This document shows, piece after piece, positions 16,719 to 25,576 of a stretch of DNA of 36,875 bases. The notes below the pieces were generated by a model. It did no database searches and had not been told where the DNA came from. It was given only the letters and a program-made list of their open reading frames with translations. This stretch comes from Candidatus Heimdallarchaeota archaeon LC_2 (GTDB taxonomy: Archaea > Asgardarchaeota > Heimdallarchaeia > Heimdallarchaeales > Kariarchaeaceae). A program made the position numbers and the translations under genes. Position 1 is the stretch's first letter; the number at the start of each line of letters is the position of its first letter. Where the stretch lies: the NCBI GenBank assembly GCA_001940725.1, contig MDVR01000018.1:1-36875 (forward strand). Reading direction: 5' to 3'.

Positions 16719-18917
16719 TTGGTTCAAAATAAATTAAGAGTGGAAGAGGCTAAAAAAAGTGACGTTGGCAAGCAAATTGCACGCATTCATGTCAATATAG
16801 CGGAAAAATTAGGTGTGAAAACTGGTGATATTATTGAAATCACGGGTAAAAAATCAACATATGCACGCGTTTGGAGAAGTAAACCACCTATAATACAAGA
16901 AAATAGTATTAGAATAGAATCTATTATTCGAAGGAATGCTGGTATTAAAATTGATGATTTTGTTTCAATCAAAATGAGTAAGGTTAGCATAGGTAAGAAC
17001 ATAACAATTGATCTTATTGATGGAAAAAATGATACAGTAGAAATTACAAAGTTAATACAAATGTCTCTGAATGAAAAAATTTTAGCAAGTAATCAGTTTT
17101 GGAATATTAATATTGGACTTGGTAAAAATATACAATTTACTGTTTTAAGTACCATTCCAAAAGAGCCAATTATTTTCAATGAAGGTACACAAATTAACTC
17201 AACCGAAAAGTCACAAACTGAAGAAGACAGAGAACTAGATCAACCAAAATCAGACATCCAATATCATGTAAGCTACGAAGATATTGGTGGTTTGGATCCA
17301 GTTATTAAGAAATTGAGGGAAATGATAGAATTGCCACTCAGATATCCGGAAATTTTTGATAGAGTTGGAATACAGCCACCTAAAGGTGTTTTGTTATATG
17401 GACCACCGGGTACTGGAAAAACAATATTAGCAAAGGCTATTGCAAGTGAAACTAGCTCATATTTTATTAGTATCAGTGGTCCTGAAATAATGTCTAAATA
17501 TTATGGTGAAGCTGAAAATAAATTAAGAGAATTCTTTCAACTAGCAAATGAAAATTCTCCATCAATTATTTTTATTGATGAAATTGATTCAATAACCCCA
17601 AACCGAGATAATTCTAATAATTCTACTGATTCTAGAATAGTAGCACAATTACTTACTTTAATGGATGGAATTGAAGACAGAGACAATATCGTTGTAATTG
17701 CTGCTACAAATAGAGAAAATTCTATCGATCCAGCTCTAAGAAGAGGAGGTCGTTTTGACCGAGAAATCGAAATTGGGATTCCAGATTTACAGTCTAGAAG
17801 AGATATTTTTGAAATTCATACTAGGGGAATGCCATTAGATAATGATGTCGATTTACTTTCTCTTTCGAGACAAGCTCAAGGATTTGTTGGAGCAGATATT
17901 AATATTGTAGTGAAGGAAGCTGCATTGCATTCAATTCAACGAATTATTCCTGAGATTGACTTTGATAAAGTGAAAGAGGTTGATATTTCAATCCTTCAAA
18001 AAATTATTGTAAAAATGTCAGATTTTGAAAAAGCATTCACTGAGGTTTCTCCATCTTCATTACGTGAGGTAATTGTAGAAATTCCGAATGTCACTTGGGA
18101 TTCAATTGCAGGTCTAGAAGAAATAAAAAAAGAATTAAAGGAAAGCTTAGAATGGCCTGTAACTCATAAAGGATTATTCGAAAAAATGAAAATAAAACCT
18201 GAAAAGGGAATTTTGCTTTATGGCCCGCCAGGATCTGGAAAAACAATGCTTGCAAAAGCAGTGGCAAATGAAATAAATTCAAATTTTATTTCAATTAAAG
18301 GACCGGAACTTATTTCAAAATGGGTGGGTGAGACAGAAAAAGGTATACGAGAGATATTTAGAAAAGCGAGAATTGCTGCACCATGTATAATATTTTTTGA
18401 TGAAATCGATTCAATCGCATCTACAAGAGCATTATCGAACAATAATAATGAACTAACTCGAAGAATTGTATCGCAACTTCTTACAGAAATTGACGGGGTT
18501 GAGGAAACAAAAGGGATTATGATTTTGGGTGCAACCAATAGACCGGATTTATTAGATAGTGCACTTATTAGACCAGGAAGATTTGATCGAATGATATTTG
18601 TGGGGAATCCAGATTTAGATACAAGAAAAGCAATTTTTAAGCTTGAATTAGATGGGTCACCAATTGAAAAAGATATTGACATCAATGACTTAGCTAAAAT
18701 GACAGATAACTTTTCAGGAGCTGAAATAGTGCAAGTTGTTCATAAAGCAAAAATTGAAGTATTGAAGAGTTATATTTACAATAATAATGAAAAGAAATTA
18801 ATTTTAACTAAGAATAATATAATTGAGATAATTAAGAGAGAAGAATTTCTTCGTAAAACTGAATATTCTCATCATCCTCCAAGAATTTCTGATATTAATG
18901 ATATAAATATCGCGTAA
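16719..18917 (+). CDS. Cdc48/VAT-type double AAA+ ATPase
   Basis: 732 aa, TTG start preceded by a strong GAGGAGA ribosome-binding site (about 16706). Residues 1-95 are the double-psi barrel N-domain, 95-160 the second N-subdomain, then two AAA modules: D1 Walker A GPPGTGKT and Walker B IIFIDEID, D2 Walker A GPPGSGKT and Walker B IIFFDEID. Both glutamates and the arginines near the second region of homology are present, so both rings look active. The protein unfolds substrates for the proteasome and remodels complexes in archaea. The C-terminus ends NDINIA, without an obvious HbYX proteasome-docking motif. The following gene is a regulator on the same strand, 82 bases on. Confidence 0.97.
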   Translation: MVQNKLRVEEAKKSDVGKQIARIHVNIAEKLGVKTGDIIEITGKKSTYARVWRSKPPIIQENSIRIESIIRRNAGIKIDDFVSIKMSKVSIGKNITIDLIDGKNDTVEITKLIQMSLNEKILASNQFWNINIGLGKNIQFTVLSTIPKEPIIFNEGTQINSTEKSQTEEDRELDQPKSDIQYHVSYEDIGGLDPVIKKLREMIELPLRYPEIFDRVGIQPPKGVLLYGPPGTGKTILAKAIASETSSYFISISGPEIMSKYYGEAENKLREFFQLANENSPSIIFIDEIDSITPNRDNSNNSTDSRIVAQLLTLMDGIEDRDNIVVIAATNRENSIDPALRRGGRFDREIEIGIPDLQSRRDIFEIHTRGMPLDNDVDLLSLSRQAQGFVGADINIVVKEAALHSIQRIIPEIDFDKVKEVDISILQKIIVKMSDFEKAFTEVSPSSLREVIVEIPNVTWDSIAGLEEIKKELKESLEWPVTHKGLFEKMKIKPEKGILLYGPPGSGKTMLAKAVANEINSNFISIKGPELISKWVGETEKGIREIFRKARIAAPCIIFFDEIDSIASTRALSNNNNELTRRIVSQLLTEIDGVEETKGIMILGATNRPDLLDSALIRPGRFDRMIFVGNPDLDTRKAIFKLELDGSPIEKDIDINDLAKMTDNFSGAEIVQVVHKAKIEVLKSYIYNNNEKKLILTKNNIIEIIKREEFLRKTEYSHHPPRISDINDINIA

Positions 18918-18999
18918 GCTTTGAGATTGCTATAAAAATAGAAAATAGTGTTTATTTAGGAATGGTGTTTATCTCAAAATAGACTACTCGAGAGATAAT

Positions 19000-19728
19000 A
19001 TGAACGACCTTGAAATCGATCAAGTATTAGAAATATTAAGTAATAAATATAGGAGAGAAATTCTTAGATATTTAACAATAGATGATAGATATGCATTCGA
19101 GTTGTCAAAACTACTAGAAATTTCTCAAAGAGCAGTAACGAAACATTTGAAGTCTTTAAGAGATGCTAACTTAGTTTCTTCGAAAAAGAAAAAATCAAAA
19201 ATTGGACCTGCTAGAGAATATTTCTCATTAAATAAGGCTGTCATTCTCAGTTTTACGGTTGGGGCTAATCTTTTCAGAGCATCTATAAGATCTTTAAATG
19301 AGGATGAAATAATGAGGGACCAAATCACACCTTCTTTGCAATTAGGAAAATCAAAGGAACCTACTTTTAATGAGTTATTCGAGGAAGGAATGAAACTATT
19401 ACCTGAAATAAGAGAGGGATTAGATTTATTGCAAATCCAACAAAATAAACTATTGAGAGCTTATCAAGGAATGCAAAGTCATATTTATGATTACTTAGAC
19501 AAAAATAAATTTTCAGAAGATGAAATAAGATTCATTTTATTCTTAATTGAACAAGAAGGTGAGGTGGCCAAGAATGAAATTGAAATTTCCATGGGGTCCT
19601 TATCGAAATTAACTAAAACATTAAATTTATTGGAAAGAAAAAATATTATTGAAACCGAGATATTTCAAGATGAAAAAGGCCTTTCCAATTTTAGAGTGAG
19701 GCTTAAAACTGACATCTCTCTTAACTAA
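19000..19728 (+). CDS. ArsR-type transcriptional regulator with a second C-terminal winged helix
   Basis: 242 aa. Residues 5-75 are a winged helix (ILSNKYRREILRYL; recognition helix LEISQRAVTKHLKSLRD; wing GPAREYFSLN) followed by a dimerisation-type helix region (SFTVGANLF...), a layout seen in the archaeal ArsR-like group COG1777. Residues about 170-240 look like another winged helix (EDEIRFILFLIEQEGEV...SMGSLSKLTKTLNLLERKNIIE). The ligand is unknown and no metal-binding cysteines are present. It follows cdc48 and may be co-transcribed; the 3' end overlaps the convergent membrane-protein gene by 8 bases. Confidence 0.88.
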   Translation: MNDLEIDQVLEILSNKYRREILRYLTIDDRYAFELSKLLEISQRAVTKHLKSLRDANLVSSKKKKSKIGPAREYFSLNKAVILSFTVGANLFRASIRSLNEDEIMRDQITPSLQLGKSKEPTFNELFEEGMKLLPEIREGLDLLQIQQNKLLRAYQGMQSHIYDYLDKNKFSEDEIRFILFLIEQEGEVAKNEIEISMGSLSKLTKTLNLLERKNIIETEIFQDEKGLSNFRVRLKTDISLN

Positions 19729-20905
19729 TTAGTATTATAAATAAATTATCCAATACTAACTTAATACAAAAATACTCAAAACCCCAAAATATTAAGTATT
19801 TAAATTGGTCTCTATTGTTAAAATAAGGCTGACTTAGAAAATAAATTAAATTTAAAGTAATTATTATTGTCACTTCTGATAAGAATGGAGTAATAGTTAA
19901 TGACATTAATTTAATGTCCAATTCATTGAGGAATGAGGATGAGATATCCGAATACAGTTCAAAAATACTGTTCAAGATGGCTAAAAATAGAATGATAGAG
20001 GTGGTCACATAAATAAACTGGAGACGATAAGCTTCCCACTTTTTTTTGTGGATGGCTTCAATAACCACAACATCTTTGATTGAGGTCAAAAATTCAAAAA
20101 GTAAATGTTCTCTAATTATCGGATCAAAATCCAATAAAACATTAATTAACTGTTTAAATGAGTGATTTGAATTTTTATCAACAATAATTATAGAAGGTAA
20201 AGATAATTCTACTAAATGTAAGTTCAAATAATAATCTCGCATTGAGTAAATTAAATCAAAAGGGTTGTCAGCAACCAATTTTTTAACTTCAGTTAAATCG
20301 TGATACAACTTATCCCATCCCAACAAAGTATAAGGGTGTCTCATTTGATAAGTCCCCAATTCTATTAATACCAAAGTATTAACTGCATTTAATAACATAA
20401 TTATTACAGAAATTTGAAAACTAGAATGAAGAAAAAAGAAAACCATAGGAACAAATACAATCAAAACTAGAGTTTTTGATATTCGTGCTTCTTGATCAAC
20501 AAGCTCTTTTTCAGAAAATATCAAGTCAGGAATCGTATATTGTTTTTTATTTTCGTATTGCAAATTTGAAAGTTCAAGTTGATAAAAATTATCAAGAGGC
20601 AGATCTAAATTTAATGATAAATAATAGGATATGTTGTAAGAAAAAAGATCTAATTCCTTCAATTTGTATTCAATCTTTTCACGAAACCAAAGCTTTCTCA
20701 ATTCATTCACCTTTCTAATGCTTGTAGAGCTCTTTTTTTCCTTATAATTGAAAATGACAAATCCAAAACTGATTATTGTGTATATAGTCAACATAAAAGA
20801 GTTGGAAATAAGAAATAGAGTTAATGAAATCAATAATAAAATTATGAATAATTTTATTTGGTGAGGTTTTATTTTAAATAAATTCGATAGTTTTAAGTTA
20901 TTCAT
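19721..20905 (-). CDS. TadC/FlaJ-like pilus or secretion membrane protein
   Basis: 394 aa. Hydrophobic segments: two near the N-terminus (about 18-53), two in the middle (about 145-185) and two to three at the C-terminus (about 305-392), separated by charged, mainly cytoplasmic stretches. This is the general plan of the T2SF/TadC/FlaJ platform proteins. Sequence motifs are too weak for family assignment, so the call rests on topology and on its start overlapping the stop of the TadA-type ATPase gene (TAATG). It would anchor the ATPase and assemble pilin-like subunits. Confidence 0.75.
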   Translation of the reverse strand: MNNLKLSNLFKIKPHQIKLFIILLLISLTLFLISNSFMLTIYTIISFGFVIFNYKEKKSSTSIRKVNELRKLWFREKIEYKLKELDLFSYNISYYLSLNLDLPLDNFYQLELSNLQYENKKQYTIPDLIFSEKELVDQEARISKTLVLIVFVPMVFFFLHSSFQISVIIMLLNAVNTLVLIELGTYQMRHPYTLLGWDKLYHDLTEVKKLVADNPFDLIYSMRDYYLNLHLVELSLPSIIIVDKNSNHSFKQLINVLLDFDPIIREHLLFEFLTSIKDVVVIEAIHKKKWEAYRLQFIYVTTSIILFLAILNSIFELYSDISSSFLNELDIKLMSLTITPFLSEVTIIITLNLIYFLSQPYFNNRDQFKYLIFWGFEYFCIKLVLDNLFIILIS

Positions 20906-22056
20906 TATAATTCCCTAAAACCTTCTTCTCCATTGACATGGACTGAATCAATTCCAAAAATTAATTCGTTATACTTTAAGATCTTTTTAGTAATAACAAT
21001 AATATCAATATTATTTATCAAACTTTCTGGGATTTGGTAATTTTTATGCCACCTCATCATCAAACCATCAAAATTAGAAGAATGTGTGGTACCGATACCT
21101 GCAATTCCAGCTGAGAAGGCCTCAAACATTGTAAGAGTATCTGATTTATTTTGGATTTCGCCTAAAAAGACATAATCCGGAGAACGATGTAATAATTTAG
21201 ATATTTCTGTTTCTCTTTTGATGATACTATTTCTTCCTATACTTGGGATTGAAAATTTTACCACTAACGGTAAAAGATCAATTGGTAATATGACTTCTGA
21301 TGCATCTTCTAATACTATTAGTCTCCAAAATGGCGGAATTTGTAATAACAAAGCATTGGCTAAGGTAGTTTTTCCAGAACTCGGTTCTCCAGAAATGATA
21401 ATATTTCTTCTTGATAAAATTGCCTCAATTAGATATTTCATTATTTTGTTTGAAACTTGATTTTCTTCAACTAACTTTTTATGATTAATTGGAGTTTTTG
21501 GCAATCTTCTAATAACTAGAGTTGGTGAATTAGACAGTGGGGGTATTTGAATTGATACCCTTAAATTGCCTATTGGTGTAATCAATCCAGTTTTTAAAGT
21601 AGGATTCGTTCTTGATAATATTTGATTTGAATTTAGTTCAGATTGAATCTTAATAGATTCCCACAAATCATTTGAAAATAAGAGATTTGTAACCATTTTA
21701 CCCTGATTTTTATGGTTCACTATTATTTGTGAATTTAGATTATTACAATATATTTCAATAATCGAAGGTTGTTGAAATAATAAATATATTTCTAAAAGAT
21801 TTATTGCACCCCATGAGTATAATTTAGGATTATGGCCTAATTTATTATTCAGAAGTAAATTTAATGACAGTCCCTCCAAAGTTATCAATCTATCAAAAAT
21901 ACTGGATAATGGAGCTTTCATGTTTGCCCTCAATTTTAAATACTCATTTTGAATTTGAAGGACGTGAGTTTCAAATTTAAATGGTAACTCTTCATTAATA
22001 ATGAAAGTTGGAAGTTTTTCATTTTTGGTTTCCTCTTCTTTTATTACATTTATCAT
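20905..22056 (-). CDS. Type IV pilus / type II secretion-type ATPase (TadA/VirB11-like)
   Basis: 383 aa, shorter than FlaI or PilB. The N-terminal half is a degenerate sensor domain; the C-terminal RecA-like domain has Walker A GEPSSGKTT, an Asp box LIVLEDASEV, Walker B region SPDYVFLGEIQ, and His box GIGTTHSS. These are the marks of GspE/TadA/VirB11 secretion ATPases. It would hexamerise on the inner face of the membrane and drive assembly or secretion of pilin-like proteins. The zinc-binding tetracysteine of PilB/GspE is absent. It is followed with one base of overlap by the platform-like membrane protein and preceded by an unknown gene 83 bases upstream. Confidence 0.92.
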   Translation of the reverse strand: MINVIKEEETKNEKLPTFIINEELPFKFETHVLQIQNEYLKLRANMKAPLSSIFDRLITLEGLSLNLLLNNKLGHNPKLYSWGAINLLEIYLLFQQPSIIEIYCNNLNSQIIVNHKNQGKMVTNLLFSNDLWESIKIQSELNSNQILSRTNPTLKTGLITPIGNLRVSIQIPPLSNSPTLVIRRLPKTPINHKKLVEENQVSNKIMKYLIEAILSRRNIIISGEPSSGKTTLANALLLQIPPFWRLIVLEDASEVILPIDLLPLVVKFSIPSIGRNSIIKRETEISKLLHRSPDYVFLGEIQNKSDTLTMFEAFSAGIAGIGTTHSSNFDGLMMRWHKNYQIPESLINNIDIIVITKKILKYNELIFGIDSVHVNGEEGFREL

Positions 22057-22139
22057 CGAAATTAAACTCTGAATTAATTTAATTCAATCAAACATAATAT
22101 TTTTCACATTATAAATTGCTTAAGCTTAGAAAAAAGATT

Positions 22140-22970
22140 TCAAGCGATTTCAAGAATTTGAGGAATATAGTTTACAAGATTTGTAATAGACTTAATTTTT
22201 GATTCATTTAAATGAATCAGTCCAAGAGAATATAGCAAGGAATTTTTTTTTAGAACTTTTGGATTTATTATGCTTAGATTCCCTGTAATCTGATTACTGT
22301 TAGTAATAACCTGTATTAGATCGTTATACATTTGATAGACCGTTTCATAATCTGAAGCAACCAAATGGACAATAATTGATTTTCTTTTCCCATAGTCGCT
22401 TGTTCCGATTATTAGATATTTAGCTATGCCTAAAATAGCTCTAAATGTAGTGTTAAAACTGCTATTAAAATCAATTTCATCAAAACTAATAGTAACTTTA
22501 AACAGATTATTAGACAGATATACTGGATTATTTGAAGATAAATTTTGTATTTTCAAGATTTCTTTGTTTTGAATAATTATGTCATTAATGTCATTTGATA
22601 ATTTACCATTTGACGCAGATTCTTGTTTGCTAAGTTCTTGCAAATTGGAATTATCAAAAATAATATTATAGTTTTCGAGTTTCATTTCGTAAAATCGCAA
22701 TTCGATGTCTGAAATTGCAGATGTGTGTAATAAATTATTTAATTTTATGCGAAGTTTATTGAAATGTATTTTTAAATTTATTAAATTATTAGATTTCAAA
22801 CTTAAAATTATGAAAACTTCTTTTCTATTACATATTAGAGAAAGATTGGGAAAAATACAAGTTGCGATTTGCCAAAAACGTGTGAAATTGTAAGGATTAA
22901 TAGATAATTGCAATCTCCTTAATGAGATCCCGTATAATGCGACCCACTGATTTCGATTTCTAATTATCAT
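22140..22970 (-). CDS. Unknown protein in the pilus-type cluster
   Basis: 276 aa, not recognised. There is no signal peptide, no strong membrane helix and no known catalytic motif. It is rich in Asn, Ile, Leu and Ser with several amphipathic beta-like segments (VFIILSLKSNNLINLKIHF, KSIIVHLVASDYETVYQMYNDL). It lies upstream of the ATPase gene on the same strand, 83 bases away, so probably in the same operon. It could be a cytoplasmic accessory or regulatory component of the machine; this is only positional inference. Confidence 0.65.
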   Translation of the reverse strand: MIIRNRNQWVALYGISLRRLQLSINPYNFTRFWQIATCIFPNLSLICNRKEVFIILSLKSNNLINLKIHFNKLRIKLNNLLHTSAISDIELRFYEMKLENYNIIFDNSNLQELSKQESASNGKLSNDINDIIIQNKEILKIQNLSSNNPVYLSNNLFKVTISFDEIDFNSSFNTTFRAILGIAKYLIIGTSDYGKRKSIIVHLVASDYETVYQMYNDLIQVITNSNQITGNLSIINPKVLKKNSLLYSLGLIHLNESKIKSITNLVNYIPQILEIA

Positions 22971-23010
22971 TCTCGGTAATTGTATTTTATTTATTTAAGG
23001 TACTGAGGTA

Positions 23011-23166
23011 TTAACAAATATTCACGAGTTTATTTAGTATAGCGATGATAATGATTGTGAACCAGAGAGCAACAATTGAAATATTTAGCTTTATGATATC
23101 ATTTTCAATTTTTATTTTCATTGTGTTAATTTCTCTCCTAATTCCGCCTTTGTTATTAACTTGCAT
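23011..23166 (-). CDS. Small single-pass membrane protein upstream of the pilus-type operon
   Basis: 51 codons, ATG at 23164-23166, stop at 23011-23013. Basic N-terminal half (NNKGGIRREINTMKIKIEND), then a hydrophobic helix (LNISIVALWFTIIIIAIL) and a short tail ending NIC. It is on the same strand as the unknown protein, ATPase and membrane gene, 40 bases upstream of the first of them. It could be a small pilus or accessory subunit. No homologue is recognised. Confidence 0.45.
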   Translation of the reverse strand: MQVNNKGGIRREINTMKIKIENDIIKLNISIVALWFTIIIIAILNKLVNIC

Positions 23167-23192
23167 AAAATGATTGTAAGGAGGTTGTAAGT

Positions 23193-23330
23193 ATATATCT
23201 AAATATTATAAACAGTAAAAAAGGAAATTTAGAACTTCTAGAAGCAATGATAAGTTCAGTTATTATTTTAGTTGTATTAATTGTATTATACAGACCTCTA
23301 ATTTCATATTGTTTGGAATATCGTAGATAA
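23193..23330 (+). CDS. Pilin-like small protein with no standard start codon
   Basis: Open frame of 45 codons ending at TAA 23328-23330. It contains NSKKGNLELLEAMISS then VIILVVLIVLYRPL: a basic K-K-G site followed by a polar Glu-containing stretch and a hydrophobic helix, the layout of class III signal peptides of archaeal pilins. A strong GGAGG at 23180-23184 lies 8 nt before an ATA codon at 23193; no ATG, GTG or TTG occurs between the upstream in-frame stop and the signal. So either ATA starts translation, or a sequence error hides the start, or the frame starts at the internal ATG and is not a pilin. Next to a TadA-type operon a pilin is expected. Confidence 0.45.
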   Translation: MYLNIINSKKGNLELLEAMISSVIILVVLIVLYRPLISYCLEYRR

Positions 23331-23336
23331 GATAGT

Positions 23337-23432
23337 GTGAAAAGTATGTTTTTTCTATTAATTTCCTTATTTGTTGTTTTCTACTTGTTGGTCATGTACA
23401 TTTACATTATTTTACAAATTAGTTTGTTATAG
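23337..23432 (+). CDS. Tiny hydrophobic peptide following the pilin-like frame
   Basis: 31 codons, GTG (or ATG at 23346) to TAG 23430-23432, six bases after the pilin-like frame. Almost the whole peptide is one membrane helix (MFFLLISLFVVFYLLVMYIYIIL). It may be a second small subunit of the pilus-type system or a chance AT-rich frame. Confidence 0.3.
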   Translation: MKSMFFLLISLFVVFYLLVMYIYIILQISLL

Positions 23433-23497
23433 AGACAATTGTTATTGACTAAATGATAATTACAATTTTGTCAATTGAAATTGTACAATAGATAATA

Positions 23498-23509
23498 TTT
23501 ATTATATAC
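23498..23509 (+). promoter_or_regulatory. TATA box for the HTH gene at 23527
   Basis: TTTATTATATAC centred about 23 nt upstream of the ATG at 23527, with no ribosome-binding site; suggests a leaderless mRNA. Confidence 0.6.
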
Positions 23510-23526
23510 AAAACTTATTATTATAT

Positions 23527-24333
23527 ATGGATATTTTGGCTTCAAAAAGTGAATTAAAACAGATCATCCAAGATGCACTAGATAAGCAATTAATTCCTCT
23601 TAAAGAAGAAATGGAAAATCTTAATATATCTATAAATCGTGATATGAAATTAAATTATTTGAATTCAATTGCGAAACTTCTTGAGAGAGAAGCCATAGAA
23701 ACAATAAAGAATTTTTCATGTTCCTATCATGTCACAACTGATAAAGCTTGTAAAAATTTATTAGGAGATTATATTAGACAATATACCGAGGCTTTATCCA
23801 TGGGTGATTTAGCTAGTGCATTCACCATTTTATCTGAATTTGAAAAAATAGCTAAAGAAAACTCAAAAGATGTTGATAAGATGTCAAATTGCAACAAAGA
23901 TTGGGCAACTGTGACTCGGATATTAAAACGTCATCGAGAGGTTGCTAAGGATATTTCAGCATTGTTCTCTGCACGCCAGGTGCCTTCTGATATCGGAGAA
24001 CTTGATTTTTCCCCTGATGAATTATATACTGAAGTAATTTTTCCATTTAGCCACCCTCTAAGGATCAAAATTATTCATACTTTAAAATCAGGTAGTAAAC
24101 GGTTTACAGCCTTAAAAAATGAATTAAATGTAAAAAACACAGGTCTTCTTGTTCATCATCTCAAACCCTTAACTGAAGGGAATCTTGTAATTCAAGACCA
24201 TAGAAAACAATATTCACTTAGTGATAAAGGATTTTTAGTCGCAAAGTATTTTGCCCAACTTACTGCTTCTTTGCATCCTGAAACCCCGATTACTGTAACT
24301 ATGCAACCATTAGTGGTTTTACGAGATGATTAA
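23527..24333 (+). CDS. ArsR-like winged-helix regulator with N-terminal cysteine-containing domain
   Basis: 268 aa. Residues 1-150 are helical, starting with a coiled coil (KQIIQDALDKQLIPLKEEME) and containing Cys65, Cys75 and Cys122. Residues about 165-245 are a winged helix: FPFSHPLRIKIIHTLKSGSKRFTALKNELNVKNTGLLVHHLKPL, then the wing and SLSDKGFLVAKYFAQL. ArsR-type DNA binding is likely. The three cysteines could bind metal or sense redox, which is inference. The neighbouring convergent gene encodes an Arf-like GTPase; the stops overlap by 4 bases. Expression is from its own TATA box. Confidence 0.85.
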   Translation: MDILASKSELKQIIQDALDKQLIPLKEEMENLNISINRDMKLNYLNSIAKLLEREAIETIKNFSCSYHVTTDKACKNLLGDYIRQYTEALSMGDLASAFTILSEFEKIAKENSKDVDKMSNCNKDWATVTRILKRHREVAKDISALFSARQVPSDIGELDFSPDELYTEVIFPFSHPLRIKIIHTLKSGSKRFTALKNELNVKNTGLLVHHLKPLTEGNLVIQDHRKQYSLSDKGFLVAKYFAQLTASLHPETPITVTMQPLVVLRDD

Positions 24334-25211
24334 GTTTTACAATAGTCGCTGAAAAATGAATTTATTATTTCCACAAGAGGAACTTCTTCAAGATCTGTTA
24401 TTTTGTATGCCAGTCCCTCAAATATACTTGCTTCGATTGTAACAACATTATGAATAGGTAGTGGTAATGTTGTTAATGCCAAGAATTCACCAGATGTCAT
24501 GAAATGATTAGATTCTTTTTTTAGGACTATATCTTTTTTATTTAATATGACCAAAACTGGAATTACCCCATTCCTGTAATGAATTACCCTTTCAAATGCC
24601 TTAGCCACTTCAAGAAGATTTTCTGATGTCCCATCAATTATAAAAATTACAGCGTCCGATGTTGATATTGAGTTTTCCCACAAATCCCAAAAATCTTCTT
24701 GACCACCCATATCCAAGGTTTTAATTATGCTTCTACCCAGTTTAATTCTTTTAACTGATTTTCCCATAGTTGGGACTGATAGTGTGCGGGGAGTATTTCT
24801 TTCTGGAATTAATGTTTCCAAATACCTCACAAAAGATGTTTTTCCGGCTCGAGAGGGGCCGGCTATTGATATTGTGAGATTCCTTGAGTGAAGTCGTGAA
24901 AACAATGACTTTCGAACTTTTGAAAACCAATTTCTTTTATCTTTGTTTCTAATATAATATGGTAAGGGTTTTGCAGATAAATTTTCAGATATCTCATCTG
25001 GACTCAATGCAATTGTATCCCCTAGATACTTTCCACCTTCATCAAAATAAATTATTCTTGTATGATCATTATGAAGAATTGAATAAGCACCGATCCCAAT
25101 ATCTGTTGTATTAACACGTAACTTTATTTCTTCACCACTTAACCTCACAGAATCATATTTCTGACAAATATCACAATCTAAAGTCCTTATAGTGATTATT
25201 TGTTCTTGCAT
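24330..25211 (-). CDS. Arf-type small GTPase with N-terminal extension domain
   Basis: 293 aa. The GTPase domain occupies about 108-290: G1 GPSRAGKT at 118-125, G2 Thr148 in VPTMGKSV, G3 DMGGQEDFWDLW starting at 167 (the Arf/SRbeta-type D-x-G-G-Q), G4 NKKD at 224-227. Residues 1-105 form a separate small domain starting with a CDIC pair (13-16) and with a beta-rich pattern (LRVNTTDIGIGAYSIL, TRIIYFDEGGKYLGD). Arf-family proteins recruit effectors to membranes. The extra domain is not a known Arf feature and might place the protein at a partner or membrane. No N-terminal myristoylation glycine is present. Confidence 0.9.
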   Translation of the reverse strand: MQEQIITIRTLDCDICQKYDSVRLSGEEIKLRVNTTDIGIGAYSILHNDHTRIIYFDEGGKYLGDTIALSPDEISENLSAKPLPYYIRNKDKRNWFSKVRKSLFSRLHSRNLTISIAGPSRAGKTSFVRYLETLIPERNTPRTLSVPTMGKSVKRIKLGRSIIKTLDMGGQEDFWDLWENSISTSDAVIFIIDGTSENLLEVAKAFERVIHYRNGVIPVLVILNKKDIVLKKESNHFMTSGEFLALTTLPLPIHNVVTIEASIFEGLAYKITDLEEVPLVEIINSFFSDYCKT

Positions 25212-25343
25212 AAATAAAAAACATAAAGCTTAATTTAAGTAGTACTGAGATTGAGAAATTCAGATTTAACTTATATTGAGATTATTTTAGGATAACATCG
25301 ATAAACTAAAATTAATATGAAGATTCTTTAGTTTAATACAAAC

Positions 25344-25453
25344 AGCGGAGTAGCCCAGCCCGGTCAACGGCGACAGACTCAAGATATTCGACTTGTTCGA
25401 AATGTGGCATCTGCTCCTTTAGAGGTTCGTGGGTTCGAATCCCACCTCCGCTA
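25344..25453 (+). tRNA. tRNA-Leu (CAA) with 25-nt intron
   Basis: Acceptor arms AGCGGAG (25344-25350) and CTCCGCT (25446-25452) with discriminator A at 25453. The D arm GCC..GGC, the anticodon loop CTCAAG, a long variable arm typical of Leu (CTCCTTTAGAGGTTC), and T arm GTGGG/TTCGAAT/CCCAC follow. The intron is at the canonical 37/38 site (25384-25408); its CTTG pairs with CAAG of the anticodon region, as expected for a bulge-helix-bulge splicing motif. CCA is not encoded. The last 14 bases recur at 27002-27015. Confidence 0.93.
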
Positions 25454-25455
25454 CT
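25440..25455 (+). repeat. Candidate attachment site, left copy (3' end of tRNA-Leu)
   Basis: TCCCACCTCCGCTACT, 16 bases covering the end of the T arm and the acceptor arm, is repeated exactly at 27002-27017 in the same orientation. Direct repeats of a tRNA 3' end flanking foreign DNA are the usual footprint of tyrosine-recombinase integration in archaea. Confidence 0.55.
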
Positions 25456-25576
25456 TTTTCGATCCATTTTTATTGATAAGTAAGTTTCAAATTTTTGCAA
25501 TTAGGCTATACCAAATAATGAAAGTAAATTCTAACATAAAATAGGATTGATTAAAGAATAGCATAATAAATAATTA

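Noticed and set aside
18218..18685. 155-codon minus-strand frame
   Set aside because: Antisense to the second AAA module of Cdc48.
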